From NCBI GenBank assembly GCA_903813345.2, contig CAIIXF020000002.1, positions 286,001 to 350,000 of the forward strand: a stretch of 64,000 nucleotides of DNA, written 5' to 3'. This DNA comes from Owenia fusiformis (Eukaryota; Annelida; Polychaeta; Sabellida; Oweniidae). The translations under genes and the position numbers were made by a program. The notes under the pieces were generated by a model, which searched no databases, was not told the DNA's origin, and saw only the letters and a list, made by a program, of their open reading frames with translations. This document shows positions 37,097-49,600 of the stretch, piece after piece (the stretch's first letter is position 1; each line of letters begins with the position of its first letter).

Positions 37097-38088
37097 CACA
37101 GGCAAATTTCATCGGACCCCGTACAAGCCCGTACGGAACTTGTTGTGTCAACGGTCCTTGTACAACCTCGTAAGGGCCTCGTTACGAGTCTCGTAATTGC
37201 TTGCAATTTTCGAGCCTCGTAAGAGCTTGTGATTACCAGGACCGTAATAGCTCTTAATTTTCGACCCCCGTACTTGACCGTACGGTGCCCGTAACGAGCC
37301 CCGTAATAAATCGTAATTTTCGATCCCTGTACTTGCTCGTACGGTGCCTGTTACGGGGCACGTAATAGCTCGTAATTTTCGAGCCTTGTACTTGCCTGTG
37401 CAATGCCCGTAACAAGGCCCGTAATGGCTCGTAACTTTCGAGCACTGTACTTGCCCGTACGTGGCTCGTAACGAGGCTCGTAATTGCTCGTTGATTTCGA
37501 TGAAATAAAATACAGCGTTCTTGAGAAATGACATTTTAATTATATCTAATTATGAATTAATATGTTTTCAATAATTTCAAAATATTCGCATGTCTGTATC
37601 AACATGATAAACAGTATTAAAGCTAGGAAACAAAATAAACAGGAAGGTTACCAATAGGAGGCACCATATTTTATTTATATAAAAACATTTGCGTGCGGTG
37701 TTATAATAAGTTGAAATATGATGTAAATACTTGTAAATGTTATTGTTATCGAATGTGTGAATAAAAACACCAATCTGAAATGATCAAACATGTACAACAT
37801 CTCCTGGATAGATACGTGAATCGTGTAGCATGTTAGCAATTCATTTTTTTGTTCGGAGTTCGATAACGGGCGTCGTACGAGCTCGTACGGGCCGCGAAAT
37901 TACGAGCCTTGTACATGCTCGAATGGGCCTCGAAAACAACAATTACGAGCATCGTACGAGCTCGCACGGGCCTCGAAAACGAGCTTCGTACGAGCTTGTG
38001 CGAGGATGGTGCTCCTTTTTGCCCGTAATGACTCGTAATTTTCGAGGCTCGTACAAGCTCGTACGGGGCACGATGTAATTTGCCTGTG
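37097..38088. mobile_element. TA-flanked element built of CTCGTAACGAG-type repeats
   Basis: Ends CACAGGCAAATTTCATCGG and GATGTAATTTGCCTGTG are inverted and flanked by TA. The left third is a tandem array of a ~60-bp unit with GTAATTTTCGAGCCTTGTAC and GCTCGTACGGTGCCCGTAAC. The right end carries the same unit inverted. Copy 1 of the duplicated block shows the empty site near 21385-21390 (AACTATAAAGACTAG). The open frames inside come from the GC-rich repeat. Confidence 0.8.
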
Positions 38089-38347
38089 TATATGAAGACA
38101 AGAATTTTACATTATGCTATCTTTAATATCCAAGTAATATCGCTCAATACATTTGAAATGAGATGAACTAAGAATCTTTATAAATATCGAGCCACTTCAT
38201 TGTCCATGTTATAAGTTTTTAAAGGTAAAATACAGTAAATCAACAATTCACAAAGGTAGACAAGGAGTGTTCAATTCCAACTAGTCAGAACGCGCTATTT
38301 CACGTTACTGAATTTTGGTATATAACCAAGCACGCATTTGTCGTTTA

Positions 38348-38823
38348 CACCCCAGTCACATTCCCCACGGCCGCCATGCGGTCTATCATTTCTGCGGCCA
38401 GTAGCTCGCCGTAGAATTTCTGCGCTCTCATAATTTTGCAGTCACATTTCCCACGGCAGCCGCACGGTGAATTTTAAATTTCTGTTGATAATTTTTTTTT
38501 TCATTTTATTTACATCAGGACAAATTATAAATGTTATTCATAGTGCTAGGATGTAATATCAAATGAAAAGTGATCGTGAAACATTGACAAATAATGATTC
38601 AATCTTGTTGAGCCAGTTGATTTCTACGGGGACCTCAGAAATGAACAAATATTATAACTCCGAGTTATAATTTCTACGGCGACCCTGCGGCCTGAAAAAA
38701 ACTGGATACGCCATACGGAGGCCGCAGGGCGAGCGTAGTTTTCCTGCGCTCGCCGCAGAAATTCACTGATTTAATTGATCTGCGGTCAACTTACGGCCGC
38801 CGTGGACAAATGTGACTGGGGTG
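38348..38823. mobile_element. 476-bp MITE with CACCCCAGTCACA ends and TTA duplication
   Basis: Ends CACCCCAGTCACATTCCCCA and GGACAAATGTGACTGGGGTG are inverted, with TTA on both sides (38345-38347 and 38824-38826). A TTA duplication is typical of PIF/Harbinger-type elements. Sub-terminal regions are rich in CGGCCGCC-type motifs. The empty site is in copy 1 near 21661 (GCATTTGTTGTATGG). A relative, without clear ends, lies at 32900-33020. Confidence 0.85.
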
Positions 38824-39289
38824 TTAGAAGTTAAGGTGATAACTTGAACTTTACAGATTGAAATTGATGCCTTTACTGACCCTTGCAAAAAAATCATTGA
38901 AATTATGTTATTTTAGTGATATTGTCTAATTTTGGTGATTTTGTAGAAAATATTTTGCAAGGTGTGAAAAGTATTCAAGCCCAATGCATTGTGCCTATTC
39001 TATTCCACTCTGGCGTTGTTTCCTAAACTAACATTCCCGCTGTGCGATCGTGCAAAGATTCCAGAACAATACCGTCATTGGAAGGATCCAGAATACAATG
39101 CACCAAGTCCAGGGTTTAGTCCTCAAAAATTCTCGAATTGCGTTCTCTTCAAAAAAATGAGAGAAAAATGATTCTCTTCAAAATTGCTCGATAAATACAT
39201 TTGAATTTTCTATCGAAAATTTAGATATATTTCTTTATACGTCCCTACCAAATAGGAGTTCTGGGCGACGAGATCAAACAACTTCGAAA

Positions 39290-41590
39290 TGATCCGTATC
39301 CTACTTATTTTGACCAAATACCCCCCCCCCTTCGGCGTAGTGTTAAAAAAGACAGGGAAAGATTCTTCCAAATAGTATAAATCGTATAGTTATGTTGTAA
39401 ATATCTTAGATTATCTCGATTAAAGTATACACGTTGGATATTTCGAAAATAAACAGGCCAAGATATTCTTGTATTTAAATCATTGTCATAACTCTTTGCT
39501 AGATCTATATGATAGGGGATGTCGCCTACATGAACGTAATTTCTCAACTTTTTTTATATATCTTGCATTTTGATTAGCACTCGATTAATCACTTGTAGAT
39601 GTAAATTGTAAAATGTACTACTAAAGTAAAATTCTGACAAAAATATATAAGGAACATCTCTTATTCTTTTAATATTATATTCGTTCATTGTATGAGTGAC
39701 GCAATTACAAATCATTTTGTCTCCCATTTGTTCAAAAATGGAAGCATGTTTTGTGAAGTTGAATGTTTAGTTGAAAATTAGTATTTAAGAAATGTCATAG
39801 GCATATAAATTCATGTAGATTACTGCTTTGGAATGGAATGAGGTATAATGGCTGCATTTAAAACATTTTATTTTAAATTGACTTACCTGAAAAAGTTCAT
39901 CCATTGTATGTACAGTACATACAGTCGACGAACTTAACGTTTTTGTTTTTGGCCATTCCATCGTACCAGTAGTGAATTAGCAGCTTAGTTTGTTTAACTC
40001 GTGCAGCTATAGGGCTATGCCACCGTATTTTAATGTCTTTCCCAGTCGCATGGCTCTTTACCAATCCTTTGAATGAACATGAATTGTTCTCCAGCTTCTT
40101 ATGGGCCTTTGAGATGGCTGTATGGGCCTTTTGAAAGGATTGCGGACCTTCTCTCATCACATCCCGCGCATTTGGGTGCCTCCTGTTTACATCTTCTTTG
40201 ACACAATCCTCAAACATTTCAATAGAGTTGAGTTCATGAGCCTTTGAAAGGAGTTAAACTTCTTGTAGGCTATTTGATGATTGGTCAGTTGCTGTATTAC
40301 ATCAGGATCATAACAGTGGCAGCATGACCTTATAGGCTATGATACTTCTTAAAGAGAGAATCGGATATAGCGAGCAGACTAACAACAGCAGTTCCAATTT
40401 TAGAATAGTTCTGGCCCATGTCATTCCTTCTTCTGTCTATTTTCTAAAAATCCCCAAAGTTCACACTTTATTTCAGGAACACTAAAGATTTTTACAATAA
40501 TGTATTATTTTTCAATTAGAATGGTTACCATTATTTGGGAGAATTTAAACATTTTCACCCATTTTTCACTTTGAATCTATAATAACTTCACCAATTTATA
40601 ACATATCGTGAATCTTTTGGGAGATATTGTATTTGAGATTGTAAGGAATAGATTGGTAAGTCAATTGCACATGTTGCTTGTAATTTTGTCACCCTTGTAG
40701 ACCTGATTCTGCCTTTGAATATGAACTTATAACGGAACATTCAAAATTCAAATTCACGAAGCATGATACCATGTTTGAACAAATATGAGACAAAATAGTG
40801 AATTATGTATTTGTGTCACTCATACTTTGAACGTCTATTATATTAATAAATTAAGATATATTCCTTAAATATTGTTTTTGTATGTCAGAATTTTATTCTA
40901 GTTTTCAAATAATATGTTATTGGTTTTTTTTAATAATACTGAACATTTATGTTTATTTTGTAAAAAATCCAAAAGTTCGCTTTAACATGCTTTAATGAAG
41001 GAAAAATAAAATTTTACAATTATGTATTATTTTTCGTTACCATTTTTTATTTTGGAAGTATTAAAATATTTTCCATGAGTTTTTGCACTCTGAATCTTAA
41101 CTTTGATAACTTTACCTTTTTAACACATTTTGGACATTTAAGGAGACATTGCATTTGACTAGTAGGTCATTGTACAATTTGCTTGTAACTTTATCACCAC
41201 CTATAGATCTTAAGTTTTGTATATACGGTAATAGTGACACCATTGTTTCAAAAGCCAGAAAAGGAGTATTGACAGAAACCAAGGCAAGCCATATAAAATG
41301 TTATAATATCGTCTTGTGTATGTACTGAATTGTTTATATGGAACTGTATACACGTATCACAGTGACGTATCTAATGACCAGGAAGATTATTTAAATACCT
41401 TACTCTAAACATTGCTTAATCCGAAAAGGAGGGATTAATGATTGATGTTATGCCTTGGTTACATTTGCTCCGATTTTCACTACGGCGCCCGGCCGATTGA
41501 GTATTTTGTTCAAAATTGAATACAATATTGAGCAAAACACTCAATCGGCCGGGCGACGGCCGTTGGATCCGAGCAAATGTGATGCAGGCA
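39290..41590. other. Gene-less insertion-rich stretch in the copy 2 flank
   Basis: This interval interrupts the alignment between the two duplicated flanks, so it was probably gained in copy 2 or lost in copy 1. It contains a poly-C run near 39318, an unidentified 106-codon minus-strand frame and a diverged ~510-bp tandem duplication, each listed separately or in the rejected list. Confidence 0.5.
40432..41220. repeat. Two-copy diverged repeat, about 510 bp apart
   Basis: 40432-40715 and 40945-41220 share an ordered series of blocks: TTTTCTAAAAATCC/TTTTGTAAAAAATCC, CCAAAGTTC/CAAAAGTTC, TACAATAATGTATTATTTTTC/TACAATTATGTATTATTTTTC, GAATCT, and GCTTGTAATTTTGTCACC/GCTTGTAACTTTATCACC. Neither copy codes for a recognisable protein. 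Confidence 0.65.
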
Positions 41591-41592
41591 TT
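41455..41592. mobile_element. GC-rich hairpin element (CGGCCGATTGAG)
   Basis: The outer arms GGTTACATTTGCTCCGAT and ATCCGAGCAAATGTGATGC and the inner arms CGGCCGATTGAGTATTTTG and AGCAAAACACTCAATCGGCC form a strong hairpin. It has no coding capacity. It lies at the edge where the copy 1/copy 2 alignment resumes. Confidence 0.7.
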
Positions 41593-41715
41593 ACTAGTAC
41601 CAAACAAAAAATTTAAAAAGGCCTTTGTTCAGTTTTAATGTCCCGTCTAAGAATCCCTATATTCCAACAATTTAAAATGGATTCTAGCAATACTCACAAA
41701 AATGAATCTATTCGT

Positions 41716-41930
41716 TGAGACTCGATCCACTTGAGTTCTTCTGAAAAAATGAGGGTTTCAGCAAGGGTACCATTGACCTATAATGGGGGTGCAATGGATT
41801 TCACACTGCATATCTACAGTACATATGCAGGATGAAATCAAAAGCATACCCATATTAATTCAATTACACCCTTCTTGAAACACTTATTTTCTCAGAAGAA
41901 CTCAAGTTGACTGAGTCTCAAAAAGTAGTT
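41716..41930. mobile_element. Inverted-repeat element, CTTGAGTTCTTCTGA ends
   Basis: Left arm GAGACTCGATCCACTTGAGT then TCTTCTGA is mirrored by CAGAAGAACTCAAGTTGACT then GAGTCTC on the right. The sub-terminal arms AGGGTTTCAGCAAGGG and CCCTTCTTGAAACAC also pair. It is about 210 bp and noncoding. Confidence 0.7.
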
Positions 41931-42399
41931 TCATGTTGGTGAGTGTTAGGATCCATTTTCAATAATTAGAATCTTAAACAGGAAATCTGACACTTTTTGT
42001 TTGTACTATACATACGAAATTTCATTTTCAAAATATCTAATTGCTTCATTCCAAGGCCTCTGATTAATAATCTTAAACTGATGATCGTTGTAGAACAGTT
42101 AAATATTGATCTTACCACCCATTTTAGAATAATGCAAATATTTTTAGATATGTAACTTTCCATCACATTTTGTGATTTTGTGATATGTTCTTACTTGTTA
42201 TTGACAAACATATCGATATCATTGAGAATTTTTACGAAGGGCCCCCACGATGTGGGCGGAGTCATTTGCTTAATGGACCGAAGTTCGACCAGTCACGTGA
42301 CCAAAAGTCCGCCATTATTACCTTATATGGCAAATCATCAAGGCCACGATCACGACGTCATATGTTGTGATTGTGATAAAGATACGACGTAATATCTTT

Positions 42400-42725
42400 T
42401 ATTTCTAAGGTACGGTTATCGATGCATAACTTCCCAATTGAACGAGGTCGATACTTCAAAGTAGAAAAATCAAAACGATTTTGTTTCTTTTGTAATTCAA
42501 AAAATACAATAGGTGATGAAGAACACGTTCTTTTTTGTTGTTCTCAATCAGAACTAAAACTAGCTCGATCTCAATAACTCAGTAAAATAAAAAGTATAAA
42601 CAATAGTTTTTCTCATTTTAATACAAGTAGTCTATTTTTATACTCCCTGTTAGCGCACGATGATGCAATTAATGAAATAATTGGTGATTATTTTAGTAAA
42701 GTACTTAGTGATTGTTGAAATTAGA
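42400..42725 (+). mobile_element. LINE 3' end fragment
   Basis: One plus-strand frame reads LSMHNFPIERGRYF, RFCFFCNSKNTIGDEEHVLF, CCSQSEL, and ends ISDYFSKVL-like. The CxxC...DEEH...C pattern is the zinc-finger tail found after the reverse transcriptase of many LINEs. A stop interrupts it, and only the tail is present. Confidence 0.65.
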
Positions 42726-43672
42726 TTGTAAGAATTGTTTTGCCATGCATGTACATGAATGTTTTATTTGTTATTTGCTTTATAGGACTTATCTCGATGT
42801 ACATTACATGTTCAAGAGACCAATAAACTTATTAATATAATAATATGACATAAACTATGACATCAGTCACATATTGCCCAATCAACTAGACAAACAACAA
42901 TGCTAAACGTCACACATCACTGTTAATTACATTTTAATTTGTGACAGCATTAACATGTCACCTAACCAACATAAATCAAGCATTTACCTGTACAGTTTGT
43001 TCATTGTCTTTCTCTGTGGTATTTTCAAAAATAGTGGACGTGGATCAGTTTTGTCAAAATGGCATTATGGCCTTCGTATTTTTTCTAGTGTCATTTTCAC
43101 TGGATTATCTTGTTGAATCTGTGACAAAATGAGGATAGCAACATACGGCATTTATAAAAAGAGCAAGGACCACGCCAGTTTTGTTTGGCCTACTTTAATG
43201 TATCATGAATAAGTAGATGGTAACCTTGTGCAAGTTGACCAGTATACCATACCCCCTTCCCGAATACTATTTACAGTGCGGTGTCCCATTGATTCAAGTG
43301 CAAGCTCTGATTCATCATTCAATATTATACATTAACAATGGACAACCGTTTTGCTACAAGATAATTTTCAATTTTTTAACCTTTAATGTTTACCCCCTGC
43401 ACCTCCTTACATCAACTCGATGAAATTAATGTGATTTCATTAACTAGAATACACTCTTCAACTCTTCAACAAGTGGAAAGAAATGGCTTATTGTGTTTTG
43501 TTAGAAGCCCTCAACATCAAAGTAAGTAGTTTAGAACATGCTCGATTTCGTTGCTTTATTTAGATTTACATAACAGGGCGTGTAAGTTAATTTATAATTA
43601 AAATATAAAATACTTTAATAACTGTGTTATGACTTTAGTCATTGCAGATTACGCAACATTTAAACTTAAACA

Positions 43673-46600
43673 ATGGGGAAATGGATGGTTCTCTTGTCTC
43701 TTCTTATCTGCATCGTAAATGTAAGTATTGTAACGAAGTATTATCAATGCATTCATTATTTGAATAGATTTACAATATTAACAATGACATGAAGGTATAG
43801 TAGGAATCAGATGAGGAAAATGGTGAGGAAATGTGAACAAATGAGGCAAATTGAGGCATAGTTGACAAGTACGTACTCTTTTCCACAAATGCCAATACTC
43901 CAACAATAATTATTATTTTTTGTGGATAGTATCTTTTTATATCAAACCTGTCAAAACTTTATAATGGTTAATTATCACTGGTCCACAATTAGTTACTTTG
44001 GCGAAACGCCAATGCAACAAAATGGATGAACTTCTTGGACACAAGTTTTTTGTTTTCTCCATTTAAACCTTCTTACTCGTATAAGTAAAGTTGCATATTA
44101 TAATTTGTCACAAAGTTAGACAATATAGTCAAATTTTGAAAAATGAATTCGATTTAAAAATTTGGTTCATTAATAAAGCTGCAATCCTTTATTTAGTTCC
44201 ACGTTTATATTACACTGACGAAAATCCATTATATTACTATTAACACATTTACTTTGACATGGACTTCCGTCAATGTAACAAAAACAATGGATTAAGTGTC
44301 AGAATTATTCCTTCATTTAAAAATCCTTTGCCAAACCGAAGGCATTTTTCAATGCACCTTGAATCGAGAAAACAAAAAAACTCTTATCCTGGAAGTTCAT
44401 CCATTTTGTTACATTGACATTTCGTCAAAGTAACTAGTTGTGGAACAGTAATAACGTAGAATACATCAACACATTATTTGCTTCAGGGTGTGTGTTCCTT
44501 GATACCTCCAGTCGTAGTTGCAAGTGATGGTAAGTACATCTATGAATAAAAAGCACAAATTGGAGATCCCAGCATAATTACTTGATATATTGAACGGATT
44601 TATGCAAAACTTCATCAACATTCAACAAGTAATTTTGATCCGATAGAGGCGTTGAGTAATTTGAGACCTCTTACGGTGGGATACATTTTCATTGGGTTAG
44701 ATGGTAGCAAAGGTGGGGGCTGATTGGTATTACAATATAGTACGCTGTTATATTTTATAGTTAGCGTCGACTGTGGCGCCCAAAGTGGCTCCATGGAGCC
44801 GTTGACATTTGGACCAGTTAATATCACTGTAGTCGCTAATGACCTTGTTGATGTCAGAAACTACACCGTGTATGCGTTTTCCTCGGACGATCCTTCGTGT
44901 GTATTCACTGGTTTTCTCGCTAATAGCACACGCGATCCAAATTCTATATACACACGAGTATATGAGTACATTTGGCCCTCACAGACACTCGGCATTGGGA
45001 CGTTGGGACAGTGTGGAATGGATAGAAAGGTAAATATAATCACCTTGTTTGATCATGCACAGCTCAGAACGACGAAAATCAAATAAGTTTTCTGTTGCAC
45101 AACTTTCACAACACAAGGTTGGACAATTTAGCTTTCCTTTGCGATGTTAACTACTTTCGATTGCGATATTAATTACTTATGTTAATTACTTTTGTGTAAT
45201 CAAATGAAATAAGTTCATATTCATAAGTCCATTGGTTGCATCTTTTTCTCACAATTTCAAATACACTTAAAATGACATCATTGTTGTTATCAAAAACACT
45301 CACTTTTCTATATTACAAATATCGATAATAACAATAACAAACGTGATTTAGAATACAAGCACGATTCAGATGAAGATAAAAGTGATAATGTATGTACATG
45401 ACTTATAAATATGCTTTAGAATGCAAGCACGATTCAAATGAAGATAGTAGTGGTAGAAGGTACTTTACTGACAGACGAAGACAAGGCGTTTGTAATTGAA
45501 TGTGTGTACAACCCAGCCGGAACTGGTCCAATATCCACAGTGAACATCGACAACGACATCGTTCCGTAAGAAGTCACTCATTTATATCCTCAATTTCATG
45601 TATCTCCTCTCGTTTTTTTGGGCCGAAATGAAGATGGCGGTGGCGCCAGCAGTAGAATCCTACTATGTTTTTCATAGGATTAGATAACCACAGATCGATT
45701 ACCATGCAAACTTTATATAATAATTGTTTATATCGCCCTTAAACTATACATTTGTTATTGTCTATGTGTGTAATCCAGCAGGAGTAGGCCAACTTTTCTG
45801 GGCTAATATTGACAAAGACAAAATCCTTGAAATGAGAGTCATGCATTATGCGTTTTTCTCCCTTTTACTCATCTTCCCAGCTGACAAAGGCAAACCTTTT
45901 TGTAATTGAATGTGCGTATAATCACTTTTGAGTAGGATAAATGTTGGGGTAAATGTCCACAAGTAATGTTGATGTAATGCCCTTCGATAGCAAGTCGCGT
46001 ACAGTCTCAGCTGTAGTGGCTAGCCCTTATGGCTCAGGAGTAGAGCGTCTGACTCGAGAACGGGAGGTCCTGGGTTCGATTCCCATACGGGGCATTGAAT
46101 TTAGCACACTCTCTTTCGAGTCTAGCATCTGGCTCGGTACACTACAGCTCCCCGACGGACGTGCCCAAGGGTCGTTACATTTGTGTCAGAAGTGGGATTG
46201 CCCTTGTGAATCATTTACGACGGGACGTCGTCTTCTTGGGGGGGGGGGGGAGCAGGGGGTGGTGTAATGATCTTCGATAGCAAGTCGCTACTACAGTCTC
46301 AGCTGTAATGGCTAGCCCTTATGGCTCAGGGGTAGAGCGTCTGACTCGAGAACGGAAGGTCCTGGGTTCGATGCGTGCCCAAGGATAGTTACATTGACAA
46401 CAACATTGTTCTGTAAATAGGAGTCATGCATAAGGCGTGTTTCCCATTTCCACTATAGTATCGACCTACGAAGACAATGTATTTAAGGAAGAGATAAGGA
46501 GAGGGACAGGGGGCCGAAAACAACTATATAATGACATGACGTTTGGCTTGAAAACCAGATCCAATAGGGTCAGGTTCAAAATAACCTAGACATTCTGATA

Positions 46601-49600
46601 GTTTAACATTTCTTGTGACTGTACGGGTGAACTTTTGTCCCAGGCCAGATGGTGATATAAGAGCTACAGCGAAACCCAATCCTCTAGACAGAACGTACCA
46701 ATTGCACCTCATTGAATCTGCAACAGCCAGTCCTATTTTGAGTCCAGTGAACATTGGAACAAGCGTAAACTTGAGAGTTTTGGCCAGCGGGGAAGATGAT
46801 GGGAAAAATGGGGCAGGTTGGTATTTGAATTATGGAAGCAAGTTTGATAACCATTTTAAGAAACAATTTTCTCCTCGAAGTCGAACAGAATACTAAAGTA
46901 CTCAGGATATTATAACGCTGCCTGCTACTACACCGATCCTTTATAAGTTTGAAAACCCTTCTTTGGGTTGCGTGTGAAAGCCTGACAATGTTCAACTTTT
47001 CAAAAATCGTCAAATTTGTAACTAATTCCAACTAGAGTAATGAAGCATCAAAATGAAGAAACAAAGATCAACAGACTTTTTACACGCTATCAAAATAACT
47101 TTGAAAAAATGACTTTGTTGATTTTCAGCCGGGGATGAAAATGGAATTCGCGTTGGATTATGTACAGCTCAGAACGACGACAATTCGCAGCATGTAACAA
47201 TTGTAAAGGATTAGTAAGTTTCTTTCTTCCGTACAGCTTTCTTTTTCCCAAAGATGAGCTTTGGTACATGGCCTGTTCGATAACAAATTTTATAAACAGG
47301 TCTCGTTTGGCATTGAAATTAAATTCAGAATGTTCGCTGTTGTTTTTAGCTCACATGGTGAGCTATTGCAATCACTCACTTTTCCGTCTGAAGACAACAT
47401 AAGAACATCAGTAATAGGGGGGAGAGTTTTCCGGTCGGATCAAAACGTTTAACCCTTCTACATTCAGTCTCAAGTTTGTGGACCCTGAAGAATCAAATCA
47501 AGACAACAATCAAATCAAGACAAAGGAAGAAGAAATAAGAAAACGAATGGAGACACTGATACAGCAGCAACTAATGATGTCCGTCCGTCCGTCCGTCTTT
47601 CTGTCAATAGGATTCCCGTTTTAAGTCATTTTTGTTTAACATCATTATAGAAAACTCCCCTATGACGCCTGGTTCAAAAGCTTGCCTATTTTCAAAATGG
47701 CCGCCATTTTTTGTCTCGCGAAATTCACTTTTGGACCATTTGCTTTAAAACCTATGTCAAAATTTTCAAAATGGCTGCCATTTTTGTCTCGCGAAATTTA
47801 CTTTTGGACAAATTGCTAGCTTTATAAATAATTTCAAGTGTCCTGCATTGCAAAAAGACATGCATGTCACTGTAATGAGTAGTTGTATGAAATAATTATG
47901 TACAGAAATCAAAGGAGCCCTGTGTTCTTTTCTGGGTCTATCTCCCAGGCTAATTACGCTAATTACGATCGTATATGTACGTGATATACCAAAGAGTTAT
48001 TGCTCACCTTCATTGGTGGTAAACAAAAAACAATACAATACAATAGAAGCACGTTTTAAAACCTGGGTCAATAAGATTCTTTGAATTATTTTTGTTTCTC
48101 CTAATACAGAAGTCCCTCCTGAAAGTCCAGATTCAAAAGTTTGCCTATTTTTAAAGTGGCTGCCATTTTAGTTGCGGGAAATTCACTTTTTGTCAATTCA
48201 GTAGCTTTATAACTGATTTAAGGTGTCCTGCATTATAAAAATCTGCTTTTTAAATAGCTCGTTTTTATTGTCTGCCATTTTAGCCATCATTCACGTTTCT
48301 CTTTCTGAGCAATACCATGTTACATGTTAGCCAAGTGCCCACGGTACTATTTTATGATTTTCTCTACAAGTTTGGATCGAGTAACTTGAATGGTATTACC
48401 GTATTTTTGAAATGATGATTTTGAACTGATGTTAAACTGATATAAACGCCATTTCCACGATTTCAAATTTTACTTTGCCCATGCACGGTTCGGAGAGCTT
48501 CATAACTCCGACTAGGACCCCCGGGAGTAGATCTAATGTTGAATTTTGAATGATGATTTTCAATGCGCAATGGAATGAGTATGTCTTGTACGTTTCTACA
48601 TTACAGCTGCAGAGATTTGTCATCAGAAATTAACTGGGTCCCTATTTCACCTGAGCCAAAGGATCAAGTTGGATTTACAAGTACTTTTTTACAGTCCTAT
48701 TCCCCGCCATTTGAGATGTTTGCTATTACTGGAGGAACCAGACGGAATATTGTAACGTTCACTTGTGACGTAGATGTATGCAGGACACGAGCTAACTGCG
48801 ATGGGGTAAGTTTTGTTACTTTACATTGGAAATGATAAAATAATTATGTAACCACCAGTGGTGGTGGCATATTGTTATCGTCTCCAACTTTTTTTGTGGT
48901 TGACGTTCGGCGTCTGTAACAGCGTTCGACATCTCATGTAACAAATGGTAGGAGTTGACGTTTTGCATTCTTAAGGCTTGTTCCTAAGTGTTTATACTAG
49001 ACTTAAACTTTAGTGGATTTCAGATCTGTGGATTTTGGGGATTCTAAAAGATTTGAACATTACATGTATGCATATATAAATATTAATTTTACTTATTTAC
49101 AATTGTTTGATTTCTATGTTAGGATAACTGTCCGGTAAAACGACGTAAACGTGAACTTCTATACAACGTCGGTGCAGCTGAATATAGAAACAGTAATATA
49201 GAAGAGGGTCACGTTCGGATATCAACGTATGTGATGGTCCATTATATCGACTCTAAGCCTGCTAATACCGCCGGAGTGAAATGTGGTGAGTTTAAAACAC
49301 ATACGCAGATATATAAACTAAAAGGATGAGTCTGGGAATGAGTCTGGGTATCGACTTAGAAAATATTGAAAATTGTAATGTCTGAAAAACCAACTCAATC
49401 ACACATATTATTAAACTTCAATATGTCATCCTTCTCCTGAGAGTACAAAAATATCAATTTGTATCACAATTAATGAAGAATATTGGCATCAAAGACAGTG
49501 CATATCACTTTGTCAGAATTGAAAAAAAATCAATGGCAAATATTAAATGAATTATTTATGCAAAAGGTTTGAAACATATCCTCCAAAACATTGCTTACTT

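Larger units (their letters stand above)
45760..46440 (+). pseudogene. Decayed partial copies of ZP exon 4 in intron 4
   Basis: Three pieces of exon 4 follow the real exon. 45766-45835 encodes VYVCNPAGVG and NIDKDKI, like the real CVYNPAGTG and NIDNDIVP. 45878-45930 matches GACAAGGCGTTTGTAATTGA with a frameshift (GGCAAACCTTTTTGTAATTG). 46391-46440 matches the 3' end and donor region (CATTGACAACAACATTGTTC then TGTAAATAG). Two SINE copies separate the last piece from the others. None can be spliced into a full ZP-N domain. Confidence 0.65.

Noticed and set aside
37148-38078. Open frames of 60-130 codons on both strands
   Set aside because: They come from the GC-rich repeat inside the TA-flanked element and have repeat-driven composition.
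39897-40217. 106-codon minus-strand frame (starts MFEDCVKEDVNRRH)
   Set aside because: Composition is protein-like, but I recognise no family. The frame stops just before a good GTAAGT donor, and it lies in an insertion-rich stretch. It may be a fossil exon, but I cannot support a gene.
44487-44529. Skipping the 43-base second ZP exon
   Set aside because: Removing it would shift the frame of all later exons. With it, all nine phases agree.
46019-46095. tRNA gene
   Set aside because: A and B boxes are good, but the acceptor stem has two mismatches and the anticodon stem one, and the same head starts a second repeat copy 300 bases away. It is a SINE head.
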